Assembly (NCBI GenBank): GCA_041656115.1
Contig: JBBAED010000001.1
Span: 208,445-272,444, forward strand
Reading direction: 5' to 3'
DNA length: 64,000 nucleotides
Origin: Dehalococcoidales bacterium
GTDB lineage: Bacteria > Chloroflexota > Dehalococcoidia > Dehalococcoidales > UBA5627
Below are positions 25,907 to 34,468 of this stretch, piece by piece (position 1 is the first letter of the stretch; every line of letters begins with the position of its first letter). Below the pieces are notes generated by a model, which made no database searches, was not told the DNA's origin, and saw only the letters and a program-made list of their open reading frames with translations. The translations under genes were made by a program, and so were the position numbers.

Positions 25907-27580
25907 TTACATTTTTTCGGGTGTTGACATCCCCATCAAACTCAGCGTTCTGTCAAACACTATCCTGGCAGAAGCGACCAACTTTAGCCTCGCTTTGGTG
26001 ATTGCCGGCTCATCCGTTACCACGCGGCATTGCTTGTAGAAACTGTGGAAAATCGTTGCAAGGTCCTGTGCATAGTATGTCAGATGATGCGGTTCAAGCG
26101 TGTGGGCAATCATCTCGATAATCTCGGGCAAAAGGAGCATCTTGCGGATTAGCGCGAGCTCCGCTTCATCGTTAAGAAGCGCAACATTCCCGTCTTCGTA
26201 GTCAATCTCTTTTTCTTCAGCCAGCCTCAGAATACTTGAGATGCGGGCATAGGCGTACTGAATGTAATAAACGGGGTTATCCTGAGATTCCTTTTTAGCC
26301 AGTTCCAAATCAAAGTCCATTTGGCTGTCTGCCGAGCGGCAAAGGAAAAAGAAGCGGCAGGCATCAACCCCGACTTCTTCAATAACTTCGGAAAGCGAAA
26401 TCATATCACCGCTGCGCTTGGATAACTTAACCAGCTCGCCCCCGCGTTTTAGGGTAATCATTTGCGAAATAATAACCTTGAGGCGTTTGGGGTCAATTCC
26501 CAGCGCTCCGACAACGGCTTCCATTCTGGAAACATGCCCCTGGTGATCCGCTCCCCAGATATCAATCACTTTATCAAAGCCGCGCTCAATAAACTTATTG
26601 TAGTGGTAAGCAATATCGGTGGCAAAATAAGTGGCTGTTCCGTCACTGCGGATTACAACGTTATCTTTATCTTCGCCGAGTGCGGTGGAAACAAACCAAA
26701 TTGCGGATTCCTTTTCGGCAATATAACCGCTTTGTTTAAGCATATCCATTACTTTATCGTATTGCCCGTTTTCGTAAAGGCTGCTTTCATTAAACCAGTT
26801 ATCGAAAGTCACCCTTAACGCTTCAAGGGAACCTCCAATCTGTTTCAGCATTTTGGCAAGCCCCAGTTTGCCGAGTTCCTTTTCCGCATCTTCCGGGTTC
26901 ATTTTTATGAATTTATCGCCGTGTTCGCTGATTAACTCTTGAGCCAAATCGATTATGTAAGAGCCGAAATAGCCCTCCGCCGGCATTTCCGTGTCGATAC
27001 CGAGCGCTTGTCGGTAGCGTGTAAACAGCGAGCGGTAGAATGAAACGATTTGGTTTCCGCCGTCGTTAACGTAATACTCTTTTTGCACCTTAAATCCGGC
27101 GGCATCAAGCACATTGGCTAGGGCACTGCCTAAAACGGCGCCCCTGCCGTGGCCGACATGCAGTGGGCCGGTGGGGTTAGCGCTTACAAATTCAATCTGA
27201 ATTTGTTCTCCGTTACCGCTCTCAACGTTCCCGAAAGAGTCCTCTTGTTTTAAGATTGCGTCAACCTGTTGGGCAAGCCAGCTTGGCGCCAACGTAAAGT
27301 TAATAAAACCGGGCTGAGCGACGCTAACATCGGCGATTGCTTCGTCTTTTTCTAAGGAAGATACAATAATTTTGGCAATATTAAAGGGGGCCATTCCGGT
27401 TGAACGAGCCAGTTTCAAAGGAAGGCTGGCGGCATAATCCCCGTGCCCCGTTTTTTGCGGATGCTCAACGGATACATCGGGTATCGGCACAACAGGCAGT
27501 TTGCCTGCTTGCTGCGCTTCCGCCGTTGCCTTTTTAATTGATTCAATAATCCTTTGTTTAACAAGTAAGATTTCGCTCAA
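25907..27580 (-). CDS. argS: Arginyl-tRNA synthetase
   Basis: Charges tRNA-Arg. At 557 residues it has the ArgRS N-terminal additional domain (residues ~1-90), the class I HIGH motif as [16 protein letters not shown], the typical ArgRS block [12 protein letters not shown] near residue 375, and the C-terminal anticodon-binding DALR domain ending in RTLSLMGM. The start is TTG, preceded by GGGGGAT. The promoter upstream contains a large inverted repeat across its -10 box. Confidence 0.97.
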   Translation of the reverse strand: MSEILLVKQRIIESIKKATAEAQQAGKLPVVPIPDVSVEHPQKTGHGDYAASLPLKLARSTGMAPFNIAKIIVSSLEKDEAIADVSVAQPGFINFTLAPSWLAQQVDAILKQEDSFGNVESGNGEQIQIEFVSANPTGPLHVGHGRGAVLGSALANVLDAAGFKVQKEYYVNDGGNQIVSFYRSLFTRYRQALGIDTEMPAEGYFGSYIIDLAQELISEHGDKFIKMNPEDAEKELGKLGLAKMLKQIGGSLEALRVTFDNWFNESSLYENGQYDKVMDMLKQSGYIAEKESAIWFVSTALGEDKDNVVIRSDGTATYFATDIAYHYNKFIERGFDKVIDIWGADHQGHVSRMEAVVGALGIDPKRLKVIISQMITLKRGGELVKLSKRSGDMISLSEVIEEVGVDACRFFFLCRSADSQMDFDLELAKKESQDNPVYYIQYAYARISSILRLAEEKEIDYEDGNVALLNDEAELALIRKMLLLPEIIEMIAHTLEPHHLTYYAQDLATIFHSFYKQCRVVTDEPAITKARLKLVASARIVFDRTLSLMGMSTPEKM

Positions 27581-27604
27581 GTTATCCCCCGTTTAAAGCT
27601 ACAT

Positions 27605-27633
27605 AATGGCGCATTATAGCACAATGCGCCATT
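27605..27633 (-). promoter_or_regulatory. argS promoter with an 11-bp inverted repeat over the -10 box
   Basis: AATGGCGCATT (27605-27615) and AATGCGCCATT (27623-27633) are perfect inverted repeats around a seven-base spacer. On the minus strand the spacer and right arm include the extended -10 box TGCTATAAT (27613-27621). A protein bound here, or a cruciform, would block the promoter. There is no T run, so a terminator is unlikely. Confidence 0.55.
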
Positions 27634-27683
27634 CCGTAAATAATTTCAGCAGTGATTAAAAAACAGTTTGAAACAGAATTTTA

Positions 27684-27971
27684 CTATGAATTTTCCAGTA
27701 ATTCTTCGACTTCTTCCCTGCCGGCTTCCATTTCTTCTTCAAGTTCTTTATCGTGCATTAACAAAAGAGCCTGGAACTCGCCGACATGGGTTTTTTCTTC
27801 TCTGGCAATATCAAGAAGAAGTGTTTTTAAGTTTTTGTCATCGGCCAGCGCCGCCATTTGCTCGTAGAGGTTAATGGCATCCAACTCGGCCATTACCGCA
27901 GCCCTCAGTATTTCGCGGTCGATGTTCTTTTTGTCTACTTTGGATAAATCAATCGGTATTCGTGATAACAT
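27684..27971 (-). CDS. Encapsulin-associated-type ferritin-like protein
   Basis: A 95-residue two-helix ferritin-like protein. Iron-binding residues lie in MAELDAINLYEQMA and in IAREEKTHVGEFQALLL; this pattern closely resembles the ferritin-like domain that is fused to, or packaged in, encapsulin nanocompartments (for example the N-terminal domain of the Pyrococcus encapsulin). The C-terminus is very acidic (ELEEEMEAGREEVEELLENS). GAGGAG lies before the ATG and a promoter at 28000 precedes it. No encapsulin shell gene is present in the window, so the protein either acts alone or has its shell elsewhere. Confidence 0.82.
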   Translation of the reverse strand: MLSRIPIDLSKVDKKNIDREILRAAVMAELDAINLYEQMAALADDKNLKTLLLDIAREEKTHVGEFQALLLMHDKELEEEMEAGREEVEELLENS

Positions 27972-27999
27972 TTTGTTTACTCCTCAGACATTATTTAAT

Positions 28000-28028
28000 A
28001 TATTAAATCCTTTTCAAATTAAAAACAA
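28000..28028 (-). promoter_or_regulatory. Promoter of the ferritin-like gene
   Basis: On the minus strand TTGTTT (28023-28028) and TAATAT (28000-28005) are 17 bases apart. The -10 region lies in an AT-rich palindrome, ATTTAATATATTAAAT. Confidence 0.5.
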
Positions 28029-28110
28029 CTTACGAAAGTTTTTTTGAACGGTTTTGGCTTTAAAATAAAGGTAAAACGAGGGGGGCTAAGAGGCGCGGAT
28101 AAAAATATTG

Positions 28111-30579
28111 CTAGCTTTGTTCCCCGATGCTTTTTTGCGCCCATACCTTGGCGATCTCTTTGGCGAGCGGTTTGTTTTCCGCTTTCTCAAATTCGGGGTC
28201 TTTTTCAAAAAGGGCAAGCGCTTCGCGCCGAACCGTTTCAAGCAGCCCTGTATCCGAAATCCGTGCCATTTTAAGGTCGGGGATGCCGCTTTGCCTTGTT
28301 CCGAAAAACTCGCCGGGGCCTCTCAGTTTGAGGTCTTCTTCCGCAAGTAAAAAACCGTCCTGGACTTTTTCGATTACTTCCAATCTGTTGCGGGCTATTT
28401 CGGAGGGGTTTTCCGCAAGTAACATGCAATAGCTTTGTTCCGTACCGCGCCCGACCCTGCCCCTAAACTGGTGCAATTGCGAAAGCCCGAAACGGTCGGC
28501 GCTTTCGATTAACATTACCGTGGCATTGGGAACATCCACCCCCACTTCAATCACCGGTGTCGAAACCAGTACGTCCAGTTCCCCGTAGCGGAAACGCGTC
28601 ATTACATCGTCTTTATCGGCAGATGACATCCTTCCGTGTAAAAGCCCAAGCCCAAGTGACGGAAAAACCTCGGAGGATAAATATTCGAATTCGGCGATGG
28701 CGGCGCGGGCTTGGACCGCTTCAGACTCATCAATTAAAGGGCAGATTATAAAGGCTTGCCTCCCTTCGGCAACCTGTTTACGTATAAAATTGTAGGCTTT
28801 ATTTCTTTCATCGGGGGCAAGCCATTTCGTTTTAATTGTTTGTCTGCCGGGCGGCAGCTCATCAATAACCGAAAGATCAAGGTCTCCGTACAAAGTTAAC
28901 GCCAAGGTGCGCGGGATGGGGGTTGCGGTCATTACCAACAAATGCGGGTTATAACCCTTTTGTCGCAGTGCGGAACGTTGTTCCACACCGAAACGGTGCT
29001 GTTCATCAATAATTGCAAGCCCCAAAGAATTAAACTCAACGTTTTTTTGAATAAGGGCATGGGTTCCGATAACAATATCGACATCCCCTGCGGCAATCGC
29101 ATTTTGAATTTCCGATTTCTTTTTACCCTTTGTATCGCCGATTAAAAGGGCAACGGAAACGGGCTCGCCGTCAATACTGTTATAGGTATGAATATAATCT
29201 TCTTGGGATAATGCCTCACCGCCCATCGCCAGGAGTTTACAAACGCTTGAAAAGTGCTGTTCGGCCAGTATTTCGGTGGGGGCCATTAGGGCTCCCTGAA
29301 AATTATTGTTAACGGCGGTAATAAGCCCCGCAAGAGCGACAATCGTTTTTCCGCTGCCGACTTCACCCTGCAGTAACCGCGACATCGGAATCGGTTTTTG
29401 CAGGTCATCGTAGATCTCGGAAATCACCCTTTTTTGGGCGCCGGTAAGTTCAAACGGCAAGGGTTGCATCCATTTATCGGTTACCGCTTTATCTATTTTG
29501 AACGGGTTGGCGGGTTGGTCGGCCTGCCAACGCCGTTTTCTGTTTAAAACACCCAGTTGCAATAAAAATAACTCATCGAACGCCAGCCTGGTGCGGGCTT
29601 TATCTTTTAGTTCTTGGCTGTCGGGGAAATGCGCCTGATAAATGGCTTGCGGCAAGTCTGTTAAACCGCAGCGCTCTCTTATCTTTAGCGGCAAAAAATC
29701 TTCCGTTTCGGGCGCCCAGCGGTCAATAACTTCTTTCATCATCTTTCTGACGGCGCGCGGGTAAAGCCCTTTGGTTAGGGGATAGATTGGAACCAATCTG
29801 CCGGTATGGACAAGCTCTTTATCTTCCAAAACTTCCCACTCGGGGGATTCAAACACCGGCTGATCCCTGAAAATGCTTAACCGTCCGCTTAACACCACTT
29901 GTTGATTAACGGATAATTGCTTGGCAATATAGGGGTTATTAAACCATACTACCCTGACGTTTCCCGTTTCATCACCGACAATGGCCTCGGTACTGCGGCG
30001 GTTGCCAAGCCTGACTTCGCGCGTTTGCCAAACGTTGGCAATAATCGTTTCCTCAACCCCCTCGCTAAGCTCCGCAATTGTTTTGCGCTGGCTGTAATCG
30101 AGGTGGCGGTTGGGGAAATAATACAGTAAATCCCTTACGGTTGAGGCTCCGAGTTTATTAAACTTAACGGCAACGGCGGCGCTGACCCCTTTTATTGATG
30201 TTATTGATGCGTCCAAGCTCAGCCCTTGGCTTGTTTTAAGCGGGGATTTGCGCGCGGCTGTTTTGGTAACCGCTGCGGTTTTAGCGGGTGCTTTAACCGG
30301 TTTTGGCGGCTTTTCCGCCAAAGACGCCTCAATGTTATCGATAGCGCCTATTATTGCTTCAATTTTGGCTTGGCGCTGGCTGATATCAAGCTCTGCATAA
30401 CCGGTTTTATCCAGTTGCAATGCTTTGAATTGCTTTAAAATAATTGCGTTATTGATTGTTCCTTCGGTTTTGGTTGCCCAGTTTGCCAAAAATTTATCCA
30501 ACCCGCCGAAAACAGCGGTGTTGTTGAATTTTTTTTGGCGCTCAAGCTCCAGAACCTTACGTAACGGCAATGAATCCAT
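28111..30579 (-). CDS. recG: ATP-dependent DNA helicase RecG
   Basis: Branch-migrating helicase that remodels stalled forks and Holliday junctions. At 822 residues it is about 130 longer than Escherichia coli RecG. The extra N-terminal part is helical and ends in an Ala/Lys/Pro-rich linker (KPPKPVKAPAKTAAVTKTAA). The wedge domain contains the OB fold (VEETIIANVWQTREV). Helicase motifs are [35 protein letters not shown] and GRVGRG. The end matches the RecG C-terminal region (GPGEFFGTRQSG). It heads a minus-strand run downstream of the fatty-acid kinase genes; GGGAGCC precedes the ATG. Confidence 0.96.
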   Translation of the reverse strand: MDSLPLRKVLELERQKKFNNTAVFGGLDKFLANWATKTEGTINNAIILKQFKALQLDKTGYAELDISQRQAKIEAIIGAIDNIEASLAEKPPKPVKAPAKTAAVTKTAARKSPLKTSQGLSLDASITSIKGVSAAVAVKFNKLGASTVRDLLYYFPNRHLDYSQRKTIAELSEGVEETIIANVWQTREVRLGNRRSTEAIVGDETGNVRVVWFNNPYIAKQLSVNQQVVLSGRLSIFRDQPVFESPEWEVLEDKELVHTGRLVPIYPLTKGLYPRAVRKMMKEVIDRWAPETEDFLPLKIRERCGLTDLPQAIYQAHFPDSQELKDKARTRLAFDELFLLQLGVLNRKRRWQADQPANPFKIDKAVTDKWMQPLPFELTGAQKRVISEIYDDLQKPIPMSRLLQGEVGSGKTIVALAGLITAVNNNFQGALMAPTEILAEQHFSSVCKLLAMGGEALSQEDYIHTYNSIDGEPVSVALLIGDTKGKKKSEIQNAIAAGDVDIVIGTHALIQKNVEFNSLGLAIIDEQHRFGVEQRSALRQKGYNPHLLVMTATPIPRTLALTLYGDLDLSVIDELPPGRQTIKTKWLAPDERNKAYNFIRKQVAEGRQAFIICPLIDESEAVQARAAIAEFEYLSSEVFPSLGLGLLHGRMSSADKDDVMTRFRYGELDVLVSTPVIEVGVDVPNATVMLIESADRFGLSQLHQFRGRVGRGTEQSYCMLLAENPSEIARNRLEVIEKVQDGFLLAEEDLKLRGPGEFFGTRQSGIPDLKMARISDTGLLETVRREALALFEKDPEFEKAENKPLAKEIAKVWAQKSIGEQS

Positions 30580-30618
30580 TAAAAAGGCTCCCGTATTTGT
30601 TGCAGTAATTTCTTTAAG

Positions 30619-31557
30619 CTATAAGGTCGCAAGTTTTATTTTTGGCAGGTGTATTGAAGGAAAAGAGGGCAGGGATATTCCTTTTTTCTTTTCGACATCC
30701 TCTTTGTGAGAAAGTCCTTCAATTTTTTCCCTAAGGGCCAATATTAGCGTGCCTGGACCGCCGTGAACACCCAGCGCCGGCCCCAGCCGGGATAAATAGG
30801 CGGTGCCTTTACCAAGCACGGCTTCGATACGCTCTTTAAGCATTTGCGCATCTTCGGGGGTTGTGCTGTGTACAACGGCAACATCTTGAATATGAGAAAA
30901 ATCCTTGATATGTTCAAAGAGTTTATCAATCCCTTTACTGCGGCTGCGTGTCAGACCGGTCGGTTGTATTTCTCCGTCCAACATTGTTAACATCGGTTTT
31001 ACCTGTAATAACCCTCCCAAGAGGGCTTTGGCTTTACCGATGCGTCCGCCGGTAAAAAGGTATTTTAAGGTATCAAACATGCCCCATAAATGGGTGCGAT
31101 GTATTGAGCTTTTAATTTCTTCCAGTATTGCCGTTATATCCTCGCCGGCTTTTGCCATCCGGGCGGCGGCAAGCGTCATTAATCCCAACCCCATAGTGGT
31201 GGACATGGTATCGATAACTTCAATGCGTCCGCTGCTTCCAACCATATCTTTAGCCTGCACCGCCGAGTTATAGATTCCGCTTAATTTACCGGTAACCATC
31301 AGAGAAACAATTTCATCGGTTTCTTTTAGCAGTTTTTTATAGACATCGGCAAAATCGGAGGGAGGCGGTTGAGAGGTTTTAATTACGATATTATCGGTTA
31401 CCATTTTTTGATAAATTTCGTCTTGGCTGATATCTATTCCGTCACGATAAGTCTTGCCCTCAATCTGGACATAAGCGGGAACGACGGTAATTTCAAGTTC
31501 ATCTATTAATTCCTGCGGGATATCCGATGTGCTGTCCGTAACTATTTTGACTGCCAT
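30619..31557 (-). CDS. DegV family fatty-acid-binding protein (FakB-like), first copy
   Basis: Fatty-acid-binding subunit of the bacterial fatty-acid kinase; it presents the acyl chain to FakA for phosphorylation. The 312-residue protein opens with the DegV signature KIVTDSTSDIPQEL and has SLMVTGKLSGIYNSAVQA and LGVHGGPGTLIL, the blocks that contact the carboxylate. It is about 30 residues longer than its neighbour, with a Lys-rich extension (EKKKGISLPSFPSIHLPKIK). It lies in a probable operon fakA - DegV - DegV - recG. The lipid preferred by each copy cannot be told from sequence. Confidence 0.92.
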   Translation of the reverse strand: MAVKIVTDSTSDIPQELIDELEITVVPAYVQIEGKTYRDGIDISQDEIYQKMVTDNIVIKTSQPPPSDFADVYKKLLKETDEIVSLMVTGKLSGIYNSAVQAKDMVGSSGRIEVIDTMSTTMGLGLMTLAAARMAKAGEDITAILEEIKSSIHRTHLWGMFDTLKYLFTGGRIGKAKALLGGLLQVKPMLTMLDGEIQPTGLTRSRSKGIDKLFEHIKDFSHIQDVAVVHSTTPEDAQMLKERIEAVLGKGTAYLSRLGPALGVHGGPGTLILALREKIEGLSHKEDVEKKKGISLPSFPSIHLPKIKLATL

Positions 31558-31569
31558 TTATTCTCCTTT

Positions 31570-32412
31570 TTAAGAAGGCTTACTCATTATGGATACTGCA
31601 ACCCCTCCGGGGCCGGAGTATGTGCCGACTACCGGGCATACAATCGATTTATAAATATCTTCCCGCGGTACAATGTCGCTGATACGTTCAATCAAATATT
31701 CGGCATCTTCGGGTGTGGTACAGTATTCCACGCCGACGCTTTCGATATTATCGGTTGTTGCGACTGCGTTATAAAGATAATCAAGACCGGCGGCTTTGGA
31801 TCGGACCCTTGTAAGCGGCCCCATTTCTCCGTCTCTAATCGTAAGAATTGGTTTTACCGAAAGCAGTGAGCCGACAAAGCCCTGCGCTTTTCCGACGCGC
31901 CCGCCCTTTACAAGATACTTAAGTGAATCAAAATAAGCGACCAGTTGTGTGTTATCTAATCTTACTTTGGTTGCGGCAATTATTTCATCGATTCCCGCAC
32001 CGGCATTTGCCATTTTGGCCGCCGCAATAACTGCAAGCCCGAAGCTCATAATTATTTTTTGCGAATCCAAGACCTCAATGCGGCAAGTATCGCTAACTGT
32101 ACTTTTGGCGTTTAACGCCGATTGATAAGTGCCGCTGAGTTTGCTTGATAAGGTAATTACCAGTATTTCATCGCTTTCGTTTGCCAGCTCGTTATAGACA
32201 TTGGTAAACGAAAACGGGGAAGGTTGGGTGGTGGTGGGAATAACGTCTTCCCGGACCATCCTTTCATAAAAATCTTCCGAAGAAATCTCTATCCTGTCAA
32301 GAAACGACTCATGACCGAACGATACGGTCAACGGAATCAGCGTTATACCAAGTTCATTTGCTAAGTCGTCGGGTATGTCGGACAGAGTATCTGTGACAAT
32401 TTTAACTGTCAT
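31570..32412 (-). CDS. DegV family fatty-acid-binding protein (FakB-like), second copy
   Basis: A 280-residue DegV protein beginning KIVTDTLSDIPDDLANELG. The fatty-acid-contacting blocks ITLSSKLSGTYQSALNA and VVGTYSGPGGVAV are present. It is 12 bases from the first copy and 26 bases from the fakA-like gene, all in the same direction, so the three probably form one unit. The two copies differ enough in sequence to suggest different acyl-chain preferences, as for FakB1 and FakB2 in Staphylococcus. Confidence 0.92.
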   Translation of the reverse strand: MTVKIVTDTLSDIPDDLANELGITLIPLTVSFGHESFLDRIEISSEDFYERMVREDVIPTTTQPSPFSFTNVYNELANESDEILVITLSSKLSGTYQSALNAKSTVSDTCRIEVLDSQKIIMSFGLAVIAAAKMANAGAGIDEIIAATKVRLDNTQLVAYFDSLKYLVKGGRVGKAQGFVGSLLSVKPILTIRDGEMGPLTRVRSKAAGLDYLYNAVATTDNIESVGVEYCTTPEDAEYLIERISDIVPREDIYKSIVCPVVGTYSGPGGVAVSIMSKPS

Positions 32413-32438
32413 TTTACTATACCCCCTGACTAATTAAT

Positions 32439-34085
32439 TTATTCTACCGACACAATATAAAAATAGTGCGGTTGTCCTCCGTAAACCACTTCAACCTGCA
32501 GTTGAGGGTACTTCTCGCGTATTTCATTGCCGCATGCTTCGGCTTCGTCTTCTTCGGTGTCTTGACCGTAGTAAACGGTGATTATTTCGGTTTTATCCTC
32601 AATCGTTTTCTCTAAAACCTCAAACAAAACATCTTTGGCACTATCCAGTGCCGAGATAATGACCCCGTTAAGAAGCCCGATTGCTTGTTTCTTTTTGATA
32701 TCAAGGTTTCCGATTTTACACGAACGCACGGAACGTGTAACCTCGATTGACGAAACGGCATTGATTGTTTCTGTCATAATCTCGCAGTTGGTTTCCAGTT
32801 CCGCTTCGTAATCAAAGGCAAGCAGTGCGGCAACCCCCTGAGGGACATTGACCGTTGGCACAACACAGATTTTTTTCTCCGTTAGGGCTTGGACTTGCTG
32901 TGCGGCCAGCACAATGTTTTTGTTGTTGGGAAGGATAATCACGTTATCCGAAGGTGCGCGTTCCACTCCCATCAGAATATCCTTGGTGCTGGGGTTCATT
33001 GTTTGCCCGCCGGCAACAATGGCGGAAACGCCGAGGCTGGAAAACACCTCTGCCAGACCGTCTCCGGCAGCAACGGAAACAATCGATACCTTGGTCGGCG
33101 TCGATTGTGTTTTTTGTTTTGCCAAGTAATCTTGATGCTGTTCGTCCATATTGCGGGCGCTGACGCTGTGAATGGTGCCCATTGAAGTTGCGTAACTGAT
33201 TACTTCGCCGGGGTCAAGCGTATGAATATGGACTCTAACGGTATTCTCATCTCCGACAACAATCAGTGATTGCCCTTTTTTGAGCAAATATTTTTTCATT
33301 TTTTCGGGGTCCAGCCCGCTTCCCTTGAGCAGGAACTCTGTACAGTAACCGAAGGGAACTTCATCTTCGTGACCCGCTTTGGCATCGGCCGTAACGGTTA
33401 CGGGTGTTGAAGAAATACTGCTGGCGATGATTTGCGGTTTTCGGAATTGCATTAACTCCGATTCGCCCCGCAGGTAGCGTAATGCCCCGTCCAGTATTGT
33501 ATAAAGGCCTTGCCCGCCCGAATCGACAACTCCGGCTTCTCTTAATGCCGGTAAAAGTTTGGGTGTGTTGGCAACCGATTCACTGGCGGCGGATACCGTG
33601 GATTCCAAAACGGAAAGGAGATCTCCTTTGCCGTTAGCGGCGGTTTTTAAGGCTTCCTGTGCGGCATCTTTTAATACCGTTAGGATTGTGCCTTCAACCG
33701 GGTTGCTGACGCCTTTATAGGCAACAACCGAGGATCTTTCCAATGCGGCGGCAAAATCCTTACCGTCCATCGTTTCTTTATCCGCTAACCCCTGAGCCAA
33801 TCCGGCCCAGAATTGCGAAAGGATAACCCCGCTGTTACCGCGGGCCCCCATTAGGGCGCCGGTAGCCATTGAGTGCGAAACGGAAGAAACATCCTTGTTG
33901 GCATTTTGAAATCCGTGGTCAATCGTCGATTTCATTGTAAGTAACATATTGGTACCGGTATCTCCGTCCGGTACGGGGAAAACGTTAAGCGCATCAACTT
34001 CGGGGGCGCTTTTTTCAAGCCAATCAGTAGCGGCGGCGAACATTTCGAGGAACTTTTGTCCTCCGATAACATCCGTTTGATTCAT
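32439..34085 (-). CDS. fakA: Fatty-acid kinase catalytic subunit (DAK2/YloV family, FakA)
   Basis: Phosphorylates fatty acids held by FakB proteins, making acyl phosphate for phospholipid synthesis. The 548-residue protein has the N-terminal DhaL/DAK2 nucleotide-binding domain with LNVFPVPDGDTGTNMLLTM (metal-binding Asp residues) and MGARGNSGVILSQ, and a C-terminal DAK1-like/DegV-like domain (VSVAAGDGLAEVFSSLG). It is divergent from rpmB, an arrangement seen in many Gram-positive-type genomes. The acyl phosphate could feed a PlsX/PlsY pathway; a divergent PlsY-like gene is present at 15 kb. No strong ribosome-binding site is visible. Confidence 0.93.
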   Translation of the reverse strand: MNQTDVIGGQKFLEMFAAATDWLEKSAPEVDALNVFPVPDGDTGTNMLLTMKSTIDHGFQNANKDVSSVSHSMATGALMGARGNSGVILSQFWAGLAQGLADKETMDGKDFAAALERSSVVAYKGVSNPVEGTILTVLKDAAQEALKTAANGKGDLLSVLESTVSAASESVANTPKLLPALREAGVVDSGGQGLYTILDGALRYLRGESELMQFRKPQIIASSISSTPVTVTADAKAGHEDEVPFGYCTEFLLKGSGLDPEKMKKYLLKKGQSLIVVGDENTVRVHIHTLDPGEVISYATSMGTIHSVSARNMDEQHQDYLAKQKTQSTPTKVSIVSVAAGDGLAEVFSSLGVSAIVAGGQTMNPSTKDILMGVERAPSDNVIILPNNKNIVLAAQQVQALTEKKICVVPTVNVPQGVAALLAFDYEAELETNCEIMTETINAVSSIEVTRSVRSCKIGNLDIKKKQAIGLLNGVIISALDSAKDVLFEVLEKTIEDKTEIITVYYGQDTEEDEAEACGNEIREKYPQLQVEVVYGGQPHYFYIVSVE

Positions 34086-34215
34086 TTTTTATACCACCAT
34101 CCTTGTAAGGTGTTGTTCGGAATAATAATCTTGTAAGGTTTTGTAATTTATGCTAACATAGCAGAACGAATTGTACAATAATTTCTTATAGACAGTCAAA
34201 GGAGTGAACCTATCA

Positions 34216-34407
34216 ATGAAGTGCGATCTATGTGATAAATCGAAGATGTTCGGCAATAACGTCAGCCATTCCAAGAGACATACCAGAAAAGAATCTATGC
34301 CGAATGTTCATAGAGTTAGAGCCGAAGTAGACGGCAAAGCGATGCGTGTTAATATCTGCACCAGATGCATGCGCACGCAGAACAAGCTCATGCGCGAAGC
34401 TGAATAG
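34216..34407 (+). CDS. rpmB: 50S ribosomal protein L28
   Basis: A 63-residue ribosomal protein with the zinc-binding pairs CDLC near the N-terminus and CTRCMR near the C-terminus and the family core GNNVSHSKRHTRKE. The ATG at 34216 is preferred over a GTG at 34204, because AAAGGAG overlaps the latter. It is divergent from the fakA-like gene and ends in a terminator overlapping the argH 3' end. The upstream region contains ATTGTACAAT, which may serve as its -10 region. Confidence 0.97.
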   Translation: MKCDLCDKSKMFGNNVSHSKRHTRKESMPNVHRVRAEVDGKAMRVNICTRCMRTQNKLMREAE

Positions 34408-34432
34408 TTTTCGGCGTTTATCGGTTAATTGG

Positions 34433-34468
34433 TAGCCTGCAATCGTTATTGGTTGCAGGCTATTTGTT
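34433..34468 (+). terminator. Terminator after rpmB, overlapping the argH 3' end
   Basis: TAGCCTGCAA (34433-34442) and TTGCAGGCTA (34453-34462) form a perfect 10-bp stem followed by TTTGTTT on the plus strand. Its right arm lies inside the last codons of argH, which is transcribed the other way. Confidence 0.8.
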
